NCBI GenBank assembly: GCA_012274205.1
Contig: JAAOZY010000022.1
Span: 1-6,139 of the forward strand
Direction of reading: 5' to 3'
Length of the DNA: 6,139 nt
Source: Betaproteobacteria bacterium
GTDB taxonomy: Bacteria; Pseudomonadota; Gammaproteobacteria; Burkholderiales; SG8-39
Position numbers and translations under genes: made by a program. Numbering within the stretch: position 1 is the first letter of the stretch; every line of letters starts with the position of its first letter. Of this stretch, positions 6,034 to 6,139 are shown in pieces. The notes below the pieces were generated by a model, which was given only the letters and a program-made list of their open reading frames with translations, searched no databases and was not told the origin of the DNA.

Positions 6034-6139
6034 ATGAACACGCTCAGACTCGCCCTGCTGGCGTTCGCCCTTGCGCTCGCGGCAGCGTCGGCATTCGGAG
6101 GCCGCAGCGAACCCGGCGCGAGCGAGCCTGCGCCGGGGC
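6034..6139 (+). CDS. Start of a probable exported protein (truncated by window end)
   Basis: Only 35 codons are visible. The N-terminus MNTLRLALLAFALALAAASA is a textbook Sec signal peptide: short basic n-region, Leu/Ala-rich core and an AxA-type cleavage site before FGGRSEPGASEPAPG. The mature start is rich in Ser, Glu, Gly and Pro, as in flexible N-terminal segments of secreted proteins. A good ribosome binding site (GGAG, seven-base spacing) precedes it. It follows the Do protease by 86 bases on the same strand, so it may be co-transcribed with it. The family cannot be told from what is visible. Confidence 0.65.
   Translation, partial: MNTLRLALLAFALALAAASAFGGRSEPGASEPAPG

Noticed and set aside
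5949..6139. Open frame from the ATG at 5949 to the window end
   Set aside because: It has no recognisable ribosome binding site of its own, its translation is Arg-rich and featureless, and it overlaps the signal-peptide frame at 6034, which has a strong site.

Overview
The window is GC-rich (roughly two thirds G+C by eye) with dense, almost gap-free coding. Gene content points to a Gram-negative proteobacterium, most plausibly a betaproteobacterium: an outer-membrane-type amidase lipoprotein, a QseBC/PmrAB-type two-component system and a periplasmic Do-type protease. The taxonomic call is inference; there is no rRNA or other marker gene. No stretch longer than about 100 bases lacks a gene.

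Layout. Bases 1-530 (+) hold the C-terminal part of a crotonase-fold (enoyl-CoA hydratase/isomerase) gene whose start lies outside the window. It converges on an AmiD-like peptidoglycan amidase lipoprotein (570-1304, -). A short divergent control region with mirrored TACAAT elements (1305-1395) separates the amidase from a rightward run: a small DUF1330-type protein (1396-1773, GTG start), an OmpR-family response regulator (1786-2448), its sensor histidine kinase (2445-3752, ATGA overlap) and a rhomboid intramembrane serine protease (3758-4384). These four genes are 12 bases or less apart, or overlap, and look like one operon. A 99-base gap (4385-4483) follows, then a Do/HtrA serine protease with two PDZ domains (4484-5947). 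After a further 86-base gap a probable exported protein begins at 6034 and runs off the end.

How the parts may fit. The gap before the Do protease contains a direct repeat, TTTTAAG-TTTG-TTTTAAG (4400-4417), with an 11-base period. This is the architecture bound by PmrA/QseB-type regulators, the class encoded at 1786-2448. The reading I favour is an envelope-surveillance module: the sensor kinase and regulator control at least the periplasmic protease/chaperone, while a membrane protease is made from the kinase operon itself and a peptidoglycan amidase is divergently transcribed next door. The individual gene families are well known. The proposed regulatory link is the main new point and is inference from the motif and gene order. 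I found no mobile element, CRISPR array, tRNA or rRNA, and nothing that clearly amounts to a previously undescribed system.
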